Source: Acidobacteriaceae bacterium (GTDB taxonomy: Bacteria > Acidobacteriota > Terriglobia > Terriglobales > Acidobacteriaceae). From it: a DNA stretch of 64,000 nucleotides. Positions 16,075-24,596 of this stretch are shown piece by piece (the first letter of the stretch is position 1; each line of letters opens with the position of its first letter). The notes below the pieces were generated by a model. That model was not told where the DNA came from and searched no databases. It saw only the letters and a program-made list of their open reading frames with translations. The stretch lies in assembly GCA_025355505.1 (NCBI GenBank), contig JANXZM010000100.1:62001-126000 (forward strand). The letters run 5' to 3'. A program made the position numbers and the translations under genes.

Positions 16075-18153
16075 GTGTACCGGTACGAGATCGCCGCACT
16101 GAGCGACGTGATGTTGATGGATCAAAAGGCCTCTCCCCCGCATCCGCCGTTTGTGGACCGGAACGCTGGTGACGCGTTCCGGCAGTTGACGGCGGAGGCG
16201 TTGCCGGGATGGTTTGATGTGAGCGGCGTCGCAGCGGGCGATCCGATTTCTTATTACAGCGTCAACCCGGCGAAGAAATGGACCGCATCGGCGGCGGAGA
16301 TTGCGCTTGCCGCTCGATGCTTTTACCGGGATGACAATGGCAAGCTGTTCTTTGCGCCGCTGGGGGCAAACACGTATGCGCTCGCGGAGAATGCCGTTAC
16401 ATTTTCTCCGGCTGGTCTCCAATTGCAAAGTGTGAACCGGCTGGTCAATGACTTGACAATTCTTGGGCAAGTGGAGCCGACTGCGCATGTGAAGGACTAT
16501 TTCGTCGGCGACGGGTTCACGGCCAAGCTTTACCTGTCGCAGAAGCCCTTCACGCGCAGCAATCAGATCCCACTGTATAACCGCACAATTCTTGATGAGA
16601 CATACGCGGAGCTGGATCTGACACATTGGATCGTCACCGATCCGCAGCACGTGATTAGCGTGAGCAATGGGCAGTTACAGGTTGGGGGAGGAACAGGGAC
16701 AGATGGTCAAACGCTTTTGGAGTTCATTGAAAAGATCGAGTTAGGCGGCGCCTTGGTGATGGAGCACGGCGACGTGGTGTTCAATGCAGCGTCGGATGGA
16801 GTGATCGGCGGACTTTATGCCGGGGTGGTTTCGATCGCAGGCTGCGTGGCCGGTTTTCGGGTAACGCCCGTGGGCGCCAACTGCAACATCCAGGCGCTAA
16901 TCGGGGGGTCGGTCACGGGCAGAGCGCTCGCCACGCAAGCCGGTCACCACTACGTGTTCACTACGCAACTGTATCCGACAGAAGTGTACCGGATGCAGCA
17001 GGTATTTCATTCTTCTGCGCATCCGAGCGGCGGGGCGCGAGGCGGCGGCGCTATCACCTGCAATGTGCGAGTCGTACTGGAAGTACACGATATTGATCCC
17101 ACGAATCCGGCGACGCAGATCGCGCCGGCTACCGTGCTGTATGACGGCCTCATTACGAACGCACCCGGGTTTTGCATGTTTGCGCTCATCAATGCCCGCA
17201 GCATGCAGTGTTCGGTAGCATTCACGTTCGTATGGCTGCCAGTCGATGCACTGGTGCGCAGCACATTGCCGGGGCAAAACACGCGGACCCGGCGGACGGG
17301 ATCGCTGCGTGCGGGCGCCGAGTGCCATGTTTCGACCGAGCCCGCGCTGCAATTATATCCAGCGTACATACCGGCAGCGAACGAGTTACTCGAAGTGAGT
17401 TATCGTGGGCAAGGCCATGCGATGGCGCGAGTAAGGGACTCGGCAAGCATTGTGGCGCATCAGCGGGGCGGCGACGATGGGGTGCGCGGGAGCGTGCGGG
17501 AGATTGGGCTGCCGGTTCCGCGAACTGCGGCGGATTGCGAAACAGCGGCGCTGGCCTTGCTGGATGACTCCGGGCAGGGATGGGCTGGCGAGTACCAGGC
17601 GTGGAGCCAGTTTCTGCCGGACGGCGCGGCGGATATTTTTCCGGGAGATGGGCTGGCAGTGAGTGTACCCAGTCGAATGGCGTCGTTCGGGGCGATCGTG
17701 CGCGAAGTGGAGGTAGAGATCGTGGACATTGTTGGGGAGAACAGCCGCTACACAGTGCGGTTTGTGGATGCGGGGGATCCCTCGCTGGATTTTGTTTTTG
17801 TGACGGCACTGGTGAAACAGACACAGGTGCTGGTGCCGATCGATGTGAGCATGGTGGGGAATGTCTATCTTCCCGATCTGACCGACGCGGAGGTTACGAA
17901 TGTGACCTCGACGACGGTGACGATGGACGTGGGATTCACTCCCGTGGCGGGAGGCGGAATCGAAGTGCGGTACACAGACGCGGGGTGGGGAGTCGCTAAC
18001 AATCGAAACCTGGTGGGCCGTTTCACGAACAGCAGCTTTACGCTCACGCGGTACGCACGGGCACAAACCTATTTTTTGAGGAGTTATGACGGCAGCGGGC
18101 CGCCGAGGTATTCGCGGTATTCGACGGCGTTGCATGTTGACTATCCACTATGA
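16075..18153 (+). CDS. Phage tail hub-like protein with C-terminal fibronectin type III-like domain
   Basis: The 692-residue frame begins at a GTG with no convincing ribosome binding site and is in frame with the 83-residue fragment upstream, so it is most likely the body of one interrupted gene. The N-terminal part (YEIAALSDVMLMDQKA...) resembles hub or receptor-associated tail proteins. The middle is beta-rich (PISYYSVNPAKKWTASAAEI). Residues about 590-692 (DLTDAEVTNVTSTTVTMDVGF... YFLRSYDGSGPPRYSRYS) form a fibronectin type III-like domain, as often seen in tail proteins that bind carbohydrate. It ends ATGA, overlapping the next gene. Confidence 0.65.
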   Translation: MYRYEIAALSDVMLMDQKASPPHPPFVDRNAGDAFRQLTAEALPGWFDVSGVAAGDPISYYSVNPAKKWTASAAEIALAARCFYRDDNGKLFFAPLGANTYALAENAVTFSPAGLQLQSVNRLVNDLTILGQVEPTAHVKDYFVGDGFTAKLYLSQKPFTRSNQIPLYNRTILDETYAELDLTHWIVTDPQHVISVSNGQLQVGGGTGTDGQTLLEFIEKIELGGALVMEHGDVVFNAASDGVIGGLYAGVVSIAGCVAGFRVTPVGANCNIQALIGGSVTGRALATQAGHHYVFTTQLYPTEVYRMQQVFHSSAHPSGGARGGGAITCNVRVVLEVHDIDPTNPATQIAPATVLYDGLITNAPGFCMFALINARSMQCSVAFTFVWLPVDALVRSTLPGQNTRTRRTGSLRAGAECHVSTEPALQLYPAYIPAANELLEVSYRGQGHAMARVRDSASIVAHQRGGDDGVRGSVREIGLPVPRTAADCETAALALLDDSGQGWAGEYQAWSQFLPDGAADIFPGDGLAVSVPSRMASFGAIVREVEVEIVDIVGENSRYTVRFVDAGDPSLDFVFVTALVKQTQVLVPIDVSMVGNVYLPDLTDAEVTNVTSTTVTMDVGFTPVAGGGIEVRYTDAGWGVANNRNLVGRFTNSSFTLTRYARAQTYFLRSYDGSGPPRYSRYSTALHVDYPL

Positions 18154-18446
18154 GGAATCCAAATGAAGAACTCGGCCCAAAACAATTGGCACCGCCGGTG
18201 GTGGTTACGCTGGGCGCCACGGACTTCCATCTCAGAGTTTTGGAGAAGCTGGGGCGGCTGGAAGCAAAGATGGACATGATCGTGGGAAACGGACAGCCGG
18301 GACGGATGACGCTGGCCGAAGATCGGGTGGTCGCGCTGGAGAAAAATGACCTTCGCCGGACTATTTATGACCGACTTATAACTGCGGCGATTACGTTCGC
18401 GATCAGCGCGACCATAGCCTGGCATGACCATTTAGGAATCAAATAA
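18150..18446 (+). CDS. Small coiled-coil membrane protein (XhlA-like)
   Basis: The 98-residue protein is coupled to the tail gene by ATGA. Residues 25-65 form an amphipathic helix (FHLRVLEKLGRLEAKMDMIV). Residues about 74-92 (LITAAITFAISATIAW) are a single membrane segment. This layout, soluble coiled coil then C-terminal anchor, is that of XhlA-type hemolysin/holin-accessory proteins of phages. The role in lysis is an inference; it is the last gene of the left phage block. Confidence 0.5.
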   Translation: MRNPNEELGPKQLAPPVVVTLGATDFHLRVLEKLGRLEAKMDMIVGNGQPGRMTLAEDRVVALEKNDLRRTIYDRLITAAITFAISATIAWHDHLGIK

Positions 18447-18835
18447 GGGCGCAGTTTTGCTCTTCTGGTCTTGACGCGAAGTGGTGAAGGCTGAGCGGGG
18501 CGCTGGGGATCGAGGACGGGGCCCTGGGGTGGGTGCTGGATAGCATGCTCACATCGAAGCGATTGCCATTTCTTCGGTCATCCTCCGAGAGCGACCGGGG
18601 GTGCGTATAGAAAGCGGTGGGCGCTTCTGCAAAAGTGGACGTTCAATCCCGCAAGCGACATCGCGCGAGATTGCCAGGGATGGTGGCGTTGGACAGGAAA
18701 TAAATCTGGACTCCGCGATGACGAGGCGCAATATTTCATCGACCGCTCGGTCGGTGGCCCGATGCTTATAGAAAAAACGCGATTAGTTTGACGAATCTCC
18801 GAACAGCAAAAGTTTGCCCCGTCGAAATATGTTGG
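18447..18835. other. 389-bp gap between phage block and E2 gene
   Basis: No complete gene was recognised. It holds a start-less open frame (see 18546-18791) and a G-rich stretch (ggggccctggggtgggtgc). There is no repeat of the families seen elsewhere, no tRNA, and no clear attachment-site duplication that I could see. Confidence 0.5.
18546..18791 (+). pseudogene. Possible gene remnant without start codon
   Basis: An open frame of about 82 codons follows a TAG and ends at TGA 18789-18791. It contains no ATG until the last residues. The reading RKRWALLQKWTFNPASDI, then GWWRWTGNKSGLRDDEAQYF is Trp-rich and looks protein-like rather than random. I do not recognise a family. It may be the tail of a gene cut by rearrangement at the junction between the phage block and the E2 gene. 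Confidence 0.25.
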
Positions 18836-20098
18836 CTAGCCAACTTCTTCACCCCAGTTTTCAAGAGTCTTCTTGACGACAACCATGAACTGGTCGGCTA
18901 GAGCGCCGTCAACAATGCGATGGTCGTAGCCGAGGGTGAGGTGAACGACGGAACGGATGGCAATGGAATCGGCGCCGTCTTTGTCGGTGATGACCAGGGG
19001 CTGTTTGGTGATACCGCCGACGCCCATGATGGCGAGGTTGGGCTGGTTGATGATGGGCAGGCCGAAAACGGCGCCAAACTGGCCGGGGTTGGTGATGGTA
19101 AAGGTTGCACCATCGACGTCAGCCGGCATGAGTTTTTTTGAACGGGCGCGCTCGCCGAGGTCGGTGATGCCGCGCTGCAGTCCGAGAAAGTTAAGCTCGT
19201 CGGCGCTCTTGAGAACGGGAACGATAAGTCCCCAATCGAGCGCGACGGCGATGCCAGCGTTGACGTGCTTGTGGTAGCGGACGCTGTCGCCTTCCAGCGA
19301 GCCGTTGACGATTGGAAACTGCTGCAGGGCGATGATGGCAGCGCGCACAAAAAACGGCATGAAGGTAAGGCGGGCGCCGTGGCGCTGCTCGAATCCGTTC
19401 TTGAGTTTGTTGCGCAAATTGACGATGCGAGTCATGTCCACCTCGAACATGCAGTGGACGTGAGCGCTGGTGCGGCGCGATTCGATCATGCGCAGGGCGA
19501 TGATCTTGCGCATTTGGGACATGGGCACCAGGTCGCCTGGAATGACAACCGGCGCGGGGGCTGAGGCTTGGCGGGGTGCGGGGGGCGCGGCTGGAGCAGC
19601 GGTGCGGTGCTCGACGAAATCGAGAACGTCCTGCTTGGTGACGCGGGCGCCGGTTCCGGTGCCGCTGACCTTTGCGAGGTCGACATTGTGCTCGCGGGCG
19701 AGCTTGCGAACAAGCGGAGAAGAGCGGACGTCGGAATCTTCTTCGTCTTCGACGGCGCTGGCGGCGGGCGGGGGCGGAGCTGAAGCTTCTTTCTTTGCGG
19801 ATGCCGCAGCGGCGGGCGCGGGCGCGGCAGCCTTGACGGGGACGGACGCAGAAGCGCCGCTGGCGTCGCCGATTACAGCGACGACGGTGTTGACCTGAAC
19901 GGTATTGCCTTCGGAAACCTTGATTTCCTGAAGGATTCCGCTGGCGGGCGCGGGGATTTCTGCGTCGACTTTGTCGGTGGAAATCTCGAACAGAGGTTCG
20001 TCGCGCTGGACCTTGTCACCGGGTTTCTTGAGCCACTTGGTGATGGTTCCTTCGAATATTGATTCGCCCATCTGGGGCATGACTACGTCAGTCGGCAT
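18836..20098 (-). CDS. 2-oxo-acid dehydrogenase E2 (dihydrolipoamide acyltransferase)
   Basis: The start at 20098 is preceded on the minus strand by GGAAAGGGA and begins MPTDVVMPQMGES; longer upstream frames are non-conserved. The 420-residue protein has a lipoyl domain with the modified lysine at STDKVDAE (Lys43), an Ala/Pro-rich linker, a peripheral subunit-binding domain (SSPLVRKLAREHNVDL... RVTKQDVLDF) and a catalytic acyltransferase domain ending in YDHRIVDG, the His/Asp active site. It transfers acyl groups from lipoate to CoA. Whether the complex is for 2-oxoglutarate or branched-chain acids cannot be told; no E1 or E3 gene is in the window. It lies alone between two blocks of phage-like genes. 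Confidence 0.92.
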   Translation of the reverse strand: MPTDVVMPQMGESIFEGTITKWLKKPGDKVQRDEPLFEISTDKVDAEIPAPASGILQEIKVSEGNTVQVNTVVAVIGDASGASASVPVKAAAPAPAAAASAKKEASAPPPPAASAVEDEEDSDVRSSPLVRKLAREHNVDLAKVSGTGTGARVTKQDVLDFVEHRTAAPAAPPAPRQASAPAPVVIPGDLVPMSQMRKIIALRMIESRRTSAHVHCMFEVDMTRIVNLRNKLKNGFEQRHGARLTFMPFFVRAAIIALQQFPIVNGSLEGDSVRYHKHVNAGIAVALDWGLIVPVLKSADELNFLGLQRGITDLGERARSKKLMPADVDGATFTITNPGQFGAVFGLPIINQPNLAIMGVGGITKQPLVITDKDGADSIAIRSVVHLTLGYDHRIVDGALADQFMVVVKKTLENWGEEVG

Positions 20099-20272
20099 AG
20101 TTCCCTTTCCATAAAGCCCTGCGCAAATGGCGGGGGAAGAGCAAACCAACATTATAGCGAAGCCGGGAGTGACTCTGGGTGAAGAGCGCACGGGTCTGCG
20201 CGGGGTCTTGGGTTGCGCAAAGGCCTCGCCCTGGTTTAACGCGGCATGCGATTTCTTGTGGAGCAAAGAGCA

Positions 20273-21025
20273 ATGAAAATAGCTTGTGCGGTTGTATTGT
20301 TTTGTCTTCCTGCCTTCGGGCAAGCAGTGTACTCGGGTTTCGAGGTGTACTCGGGCTCTGCCGGATACGTTGCCTCCAGCAGCAGCAGTTGCCCGGCACC
20401 AAACTTTTGCGCCTACACCGGAATCGACGTTATCCCGTGGGGGGCGGTGCCGAACTTCGGTGGAGCGACGAATAACAACACCACGGCCTACGATACTTCT
20501 TTTGTGGGTCATGGCGGGTTCAGTTCCTCCAAGCTAAGTCCAGTTACACGGCTTACAGATTCCGTCAGCGCCTATGGAAAAACCAATGTGAATTTTACCG
20601 CAGGGATGGGCGGGTCAGGCGTGTTCACGCTAACGAACACCAACACGACCCTGGTGCGTGCCGACCAAAGCTCTCTGGGCGTGATTTGCAGGTTCTACAC
20701 AACAGGCACGAACCAGGGACACTGCGCGGCACCGCCGAGCGGTTGGGGTGGAACGGCTCCGGCGTCTGGAATTTTTGTTACCACTGGGCAACTATCGGGT
20801 GGGACGTGTACGAGTAACTGTCCAGTAAACGACTTCGGAGCGCTTAGTTTCTCCCTGACCGACCCAACTGTGCTCTATACGTTTGGCAACGACTCTTACG
20901 ACATTTCAACTCCAACTACAGTTACACCCTACACGATCAACCCGGCGACTGGGACTTACAGTGTCGGCTCTACGTTGGTTGATTTCCAGTACGGTCTACC
21001 GATGGGGTCGAATGCCCAAAACTGA
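20273..21025 (+). CDS. N-terminal part of large secreted phage-block protein (opal-interrupted)
   Basis: The ATG at 20273 begins MKIACAVVLFCLPAFGQAVY, a clear signal peptide with a likely cut after FGQA. The remaining 230 residues are rich in Gly, Ser, Thr and Asn with several Cys, typical of extracellular beta-structures. The frame is cut by TGA at 21023-21025 but stays open afterwards for 741 codons, so this is the front of a protein of about 990 residues. No enzymatic motif was recognised. Its place directly before a peptidase and holin-like gene suggests the phage block, though a host secreted protein is possible. Confidence 0.55.
   Translation: MKIACAVVLFCLPAFGQAVYSGFEVYSGSAGYVASSSSSCPAPNFCAYTGIDVIPWGAVPNFGGATNNNTTAYDTSFVGHGGFSSSKLSPVTRLTDSVSAYGKTNVNFTAGMGGSGVFTLTNTNTTLVRADQSSLGVICRFYTTGTNQGHCAAPPSGWGGTAPASGIFVTTGQLSGGTCTSNCPVNDFGALSFSLTDPTVLYTFGNDSYDISTPTTVTPYTINPATGTYSVGSTLVDFQYGLPMGSNAQN
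21023..21025 (+). other. In-frame opal codon interrupting a 991-codon frame
   Basis: The context is GCC CAA AAC TGA ACT GCG AGC. The same frame is open from 20273 to 23248 otherwise. CGA or TGG to TGA would be a single transition. Confidence 0.85.
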
Positions 21026-21067
21026 ACTGCGAGCTTTGCCTATCCGTACGGTGCATATGTCACGCAC

Positions 21068-23248
21068 GTGCTGAACGCCCCCGGGTCAAGCGCCCCCGAG
21101 TACCTGGCGTATGTCGCTTCCACCTCGTACAGTGCGGGCGACATCATCGTTCCCGGGGCCAGTGGACAGTGCATGTACCGCGCCATCGTCGCGGGGAGCA
21201 CGAATTCGACGCTACTGAATTCATCCGCGTTCACTACTGTCGCGCCTTGTACCAACGACACCGTTAAAGAGCTCTTTCCATCCACACTCCAATGGCGGGG
21301 CACAAACAGCGGGCCGCAGTTCATTTACCAGAACACAGGCGCCCCCGGAACTTCAGCCAGTTCGTCGTTCCAATGGGTAGCAAGCCCAGCCACGCTTACG
21401 ACGACTGGAACAACATCGGTCAATTCTCCCACTTTGTCGGTCGCGAGCGGATCTCCGTTTAATGCGACACAGACTGGGCAGGCAATCGCGGTATCCGGGG
21501 CTGGCAAATTGGGAGCCACGCTCTACACGACAATCTTAAGTGTTAACTCCAACACTCAGATTACTCTCGCAACCCCTGCGCTGACCGCTGTTACTGTTGT
21601 TGCGAGTGTTGGAGCCACGGTAGCGTTCACGGGACACCCGGACATACTGTCGGCTACAGTTGGAGACACCAATGGCATCGTCTGGACAAACGTCGGGCCA
21701 AGTTACCCGATCGCCAGCGGAAACCAGTTGTGGCATGCGCTTGGAGGGATCAGTAGAGACACAGCCTACGGGGGTTACACGTCAAAGTACGGCATCGCCA
21801 TTTCCACTAACTCCTACGGCTCGGCGCCGACTTACTCTAAATACACTGCCGATCAGGGATCGGGCGCATGGGCAATCGAGTACGATTCGGTTACGAATGT
21901 CTATCACCTGCTGAACACCCTGACCGGGATATGGACGGACTGGTCGTGCAGCTCCGGTTCCGGTTACGCGTGCCCAAGAATGGCAACGACAGTGGGGACG
22001 CTATTGGCGCTCTCGAACCCATTGAACACGGGGCAATCATGTCCGTTCTACATCCACAACCTAAAGCTCAGCAGTAACGGGCTGTACGCAATGATCGTCA
22101 GCCAGGCCGATGTGTACCCAGCCTGCACCTCGCTCCAAAACTTCTTGCTATGGCAGACGACGACATTAACTTTTGATGCCACGAAATCTCTTCAGTTTTC
22201 CTTTGGTGGAATGAATCACTGGGCCATCGGCGCGAACAAGATGGTGGCTTTCAACAATTCCGGATGGGGATATACCGCCGGGGTTTTCCTTGGCGTCTAC
22301 AACGCGAATAACGCTCACGGTGACCAAGGGGCGGGATCAGGCTACGCGCCTCCTTTCAGTGTGTACTTGAATCCCCTGGCGAGCCAAGCGACTCCGCAGA
22401 CGACGCCGCCCGGTTGTTATGTTACTTCGGGAACTACGATCAAGAACCCGGACTGCAACTTGTCGGAAAGTCTCGACTCCCACTTAAGCTGGGTTGGAGA
22501 CCCAGGCACAGACACTTACCCGGTTTGTGGCACGTCTTTCAATTATGCGACTCTGGGCCCGGCGTTTAACGCATGGCAGAACATGGAAACGTGCTATCAG
22601 ACGTCGCCGACTTATCCGACAGGGTACGCGCCTCCGGCAGCCTACATATTACCCTCGACGAGCGTGGGTAACGTGTGGCAGTTCACGCACACCTTCGCGA
22701 CTGGTACGAGCGCGACGTTCTCCACCCAATTCCAGATCAGCGAATACTCGCAGGACGCCAACTGGTTGTTCTGGTCGAGCGATTGGAACTGCCAGAATGG
22801 ATCCACTACCGGAGTTACTCCCGCTGTATGGACCAGCGGGACCTTTGTCGACATGCTGGCTATTCCCGCGGTTCCCGCCAATCCAACGAGCGTGTGCGGG
22901 CTGCCATGGGCGGCAAATACGACCTACGTTGCGGGAAACATGAGTAATCCAATAGAGGGCACGGCCGGTGCCGCGGCAGTGGACGATGTGTTTCAGGCTA
23001 TCTATGTTGGCGGAGCGACCGGAGTGACACAACCCGGGCCGGCGCTGCCGACCTCATACTTCAGCACGTCCGTGGGCCCGACAATCTCAGCGCCCGGAAA
23101 CACGATTTGCGACAGCGCTTCCGGTGCTTCGATGAATCCGGCGCTTCCCTACTCGACAAGTTGTCCCACGGGAACGGTTTGGCAGGACATAGGCCCGCAG
23201 AATCAGCGCGGAGATGTGTTTGCAGTAAACCTCGGAAACCAGCACTGA
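21068..23248 (+). CDS. Body of large secreted phage-block protein
   Basis: The 726-residue frame begins at a GTG without ribosome binding site and is in frame with the signal-peptide-bearing piece upstream, separated by one TGA. Sequence character is extracellular: YVASTSYSAGDIIVPGASGQ is carbohydrate-binding-module-like (a W/Y..Y..GD.V pattern), and NTTYVAGNMSNP repeats that type later. Long Thr/Ser-rich beta segments lie between. DSHLSWVGDPGTDTYPVC and NWLFWSSDWNCQNG resemble loops of propeller-like secreted proteins. I cannot assign an activity. Confidence 0.5.
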   Translation: MLNAPGSSAPEYLAYVASTSYSAGDIIVPGASGQCMYRAIVAGSTNSTLLNSSAFTTVAPCTNDTVKELFPSTLQWRGTNSGPQFIYQNTGAPGTSASSSFQWVASPATLTTTGTTSVNSPTLSVASGSPFNATQTGQAIAVSGAGKLGATLYTTILSVNSNTQITLATPALTAVTVVASVGATVAFTGHPDILSATVGDTNGIVWTNVGPSYPIASGNQLWHALGGISRDTAYGGYTSKYGIAISTNSYGSAPTYSKYTADQGSGAWAIEYDSVTNVYHLLNTLTGIWTDWSCSSGSGYACPRMATTVGTLLALSNPLNTGQSCPFYIHNLKLSSNGLYAMIVSQADVYPACTSLQNFLLWQTTTLTFDATKSLQFSFGGMNHWAIGANKMVAFNNSGWGYTAGVFLGVYNANNAHGDQGAGSGYAPPFSVYLNPLASQATPQTTPPGCYVTSGTTIKNPDCNLSESLDSHLSWVGDPGTDTYPVCGTSFNYATLGPAFNAWQNMETCYQTSPTYPTGYAPPAAYILPSTSVGNVWQFTHTFATGTSATFSTQFQISEYSQDANWLFWSSDWNCQNGSTTGVTPAVWTSGTFVDMLAIPAVPANPTSVCGLPWAANTTYVAGNMSNPIEGTAGAAAVDDVFQAIYVGGATGVTQPGPALPTSYFSTSVGPTISAPGNTICDSASGASMNPALPYSTSCPTGTVWQDIGPQNQRGDVFAVNLGNQH

Positions 23249-23259
23249 AACAAAGTCCC

Positions 23260-23706
23260 ATGAAAATCTCAGACCATTTCACGTTGGAGGAATTGTCTTT
23301 TTCCGAAGCGGCGGTTCGGCTTGGACTCGATAACACTTCGACCCCGAACGTCATTACAAATTTGGGTCTGGTAGCGGCGGTCATGGAAACAATTAGAACG
23401 CTGCTCGGCGACAGGCCCATCGTGGTTCACAGCGGCTACCGCGCGCCGGAAGTTAACGAGGCCGTCGGCGGCGTGGCGACGAGCGCCCACTGCTTCGGCT
23501 TGGCCTGCGACTTCGCTTGCCCCGAGTTCGGAACTATTTACGAAGTCGCATTGGCAATTCTGAAATCCGATCTCGCATACGACCAACTTATCCTCGAGTA
23601 CGGATGGGTTCATGTTGGCTTGGCGCAAGAGGGATTGTTATCCCGCCGGGAAGCATTGACGAAACGTTCGCCATGGGCGGCGTATGAGTCTGGTATCAGG
23701 GCTTGA
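23260..23706 (+). CDS. M15-family peptidase, endolysin-like (D-Ala-D-Ala carboxypeptidase type)
   Basis: The ATG at 23260 (MKISDHFTLEEL) is preferred to frames reaching back into the upstream gene. The 148-residue protein matches the small M15 metallopeptidase family: HSGYRAPEVNEAVGG, then SAHCFGLACDFAC giving the S.H..G.A.D zinc motif (His near 77, Asp near 84), and EYGWVHVGL giving the last zinc His near 118. Such proteins cut peptidoglycan cross-peptides and often serve as phage endolysins. There is no signal peptide, and a holin-like gene follows, so export by a holin is plausible. Confidence 0.85.
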   Translation: MKISDHFTLEELSFSEAAVRLGLDNTSTPNVITNLGLVAAVMETIRTLLGDRPIVVHSGYRAPEVNEAVGGVATSAHCFGLACDFACPEFGTIYEVALAILKSDLAYDQLILEYGWVHVGLAQEGLLSRREALTKRSPWAAYESGIRA

Positions 23707-23766
23707 CCAGTGTCACCGCACTAACTCGGTTGTAGAAGTGTGACGTTATTAAAAGGAGATACTATC

Positions 23767-23952
23767 TTGAAAAAATATGCTGCTTATCTGCCCACTGTTG
23801 TGCTACTGCTTACCACGCTCGCAAGCACCGCCACGCCGGCGATTGCCACGTTCTGGATGAACCATGCAACTGCCGCGGCGATTTGTGCGCCGCTGGCCGT
23901 CATCGTGGCGCATTGGCTGCCTTCGCCGGGCGCCGGCGTCAACTCAAAATAA
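23767..23952 (+). CDS. Small two-segment membrane protein, holin-like
   Basis: The start is TTG at 23767, chosen because AAAAGGAG lies seven to ten bases upstream; no ATG is available before the membrane segments. The 61-residue product KKYAAYLPTVVLLLTTLAST, then AAAICAPLAVIVAHWL has two hydrophobic helices separated by a short loop with a charged N-terminus. Size, topology and place directly after the M15 peptidase fit a holin. No sequence family is recognised. Confidence 0.6.
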   Translation: MKKYAAYLPTVVLLLTTLASTATPAIATFWMNHATAAAICAPLAVIVAHWLPSPGAGVNSK

Positions 23953-23990
23953 GCAATTCAATTTCCGGAAAAGTAAGGGAGAAACTATTT

Positions 23991-24596
23991 ATGAAGAAAA
24001 TTCTTGTCGTTGCACTGTGTTTTGCGATGTTCTGCACCGCATGTTCGACCGCGTGGGTGGCGACGCTCGATTCGATTCTGGCAGCGGCGGCACCAGCGCT
24101 GGTTAACATTCTGCAAATCGTCGCCGTCGCCAACGGTAAGCCGCTTAACAGCAACCTTGCAGCAAAGATAAATGCCGACGCAACGGTGATTAAGACGCTG
24201 GCCGCTGACTTTGCCAAGGTTTCGTCGGGATCCGCGCCGGGAGTTTGCCAGCAGTTGCAAGCGGCGGTGAGTGCATACCAGGCCGATCAGCAACTGGTGC
24301 TTCAGGTTGCACAGGTCAGCGATTCAAATACGCAGACGAAAATTATGCTGCTTACCGGCTTGGTGGCAGGCACGGTAAATGCAATCACGGCATTGATTCC
24401 GTCCTGCCAGAACGGGGCTGCGACGCAAAGCATGAAGGCCGCGCCGCCTTACAGCGTTTCCAGCTTTGCAGATGATTACAACAGCATTCTGGTTGCGCCG
24501 ACGGGCAATGCGGCGGTGGATGCGGTGACTCCGAAACTAAAACTCCATCGGCATTCGAAATTCGTGCAGGCGGTGGCATTCGGCCGACGCCAGTGA
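23991..24596 (+). CDS. Phage-block lipoprotein
   Basis: The start ATG at 23991 follows AAGGGAGA. Residues 1-18 form a lipoprotein signal ending at a lipobox-like FCTAC, so Cys18 would be lipidated. The mature part is mostly helical (AAAAPALVNILQIVAVANG, VCQQLQAAVSAYQADQQLVLQ). A membrane-like segment lies near 120-140 (IMLLTGLVAGTVNAITALI), and the tail is basic. An outer-membrane spanin subunit is possible given the lysis context, but at 201 residues it is long for an o-spanin. The stop overlaps the GTG start of the next gene. Confidence 0.55.
   Translation: MKKILVVALCFAMFCTACSTAWVATLDSILAAAAPALVNILQIVAVANGKPLNSNLAAKINADATVIKTLAADFAKVSSGSAPGVCQQLQAAVSAYQADQQLVLQVAQVSDSNTQTKIMLLTGLVAGTVNAITALIPSCQNGAATQSMKAAPPYSVSSFADDYNSILVAPTGNAAVDAVTPKLKLHRHSKFVQAVAFGRRQ

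Noticed and set aside
15808-18153. Genome-wide reassignment of TAG
   Set aside because: Several intact genes nearby (ends at 12995, 14119, 15700) terminate at TAG where the protein ends sensibly, so only a local event is supported.
20099-20512. N-terminal extension of the E2 protein
   Set aside because: The lipoyl domain starts at MPTDVVMPQMGES with its own ribosome binding site; the extension is basic, non-conserved and overlaps the divergent gene.
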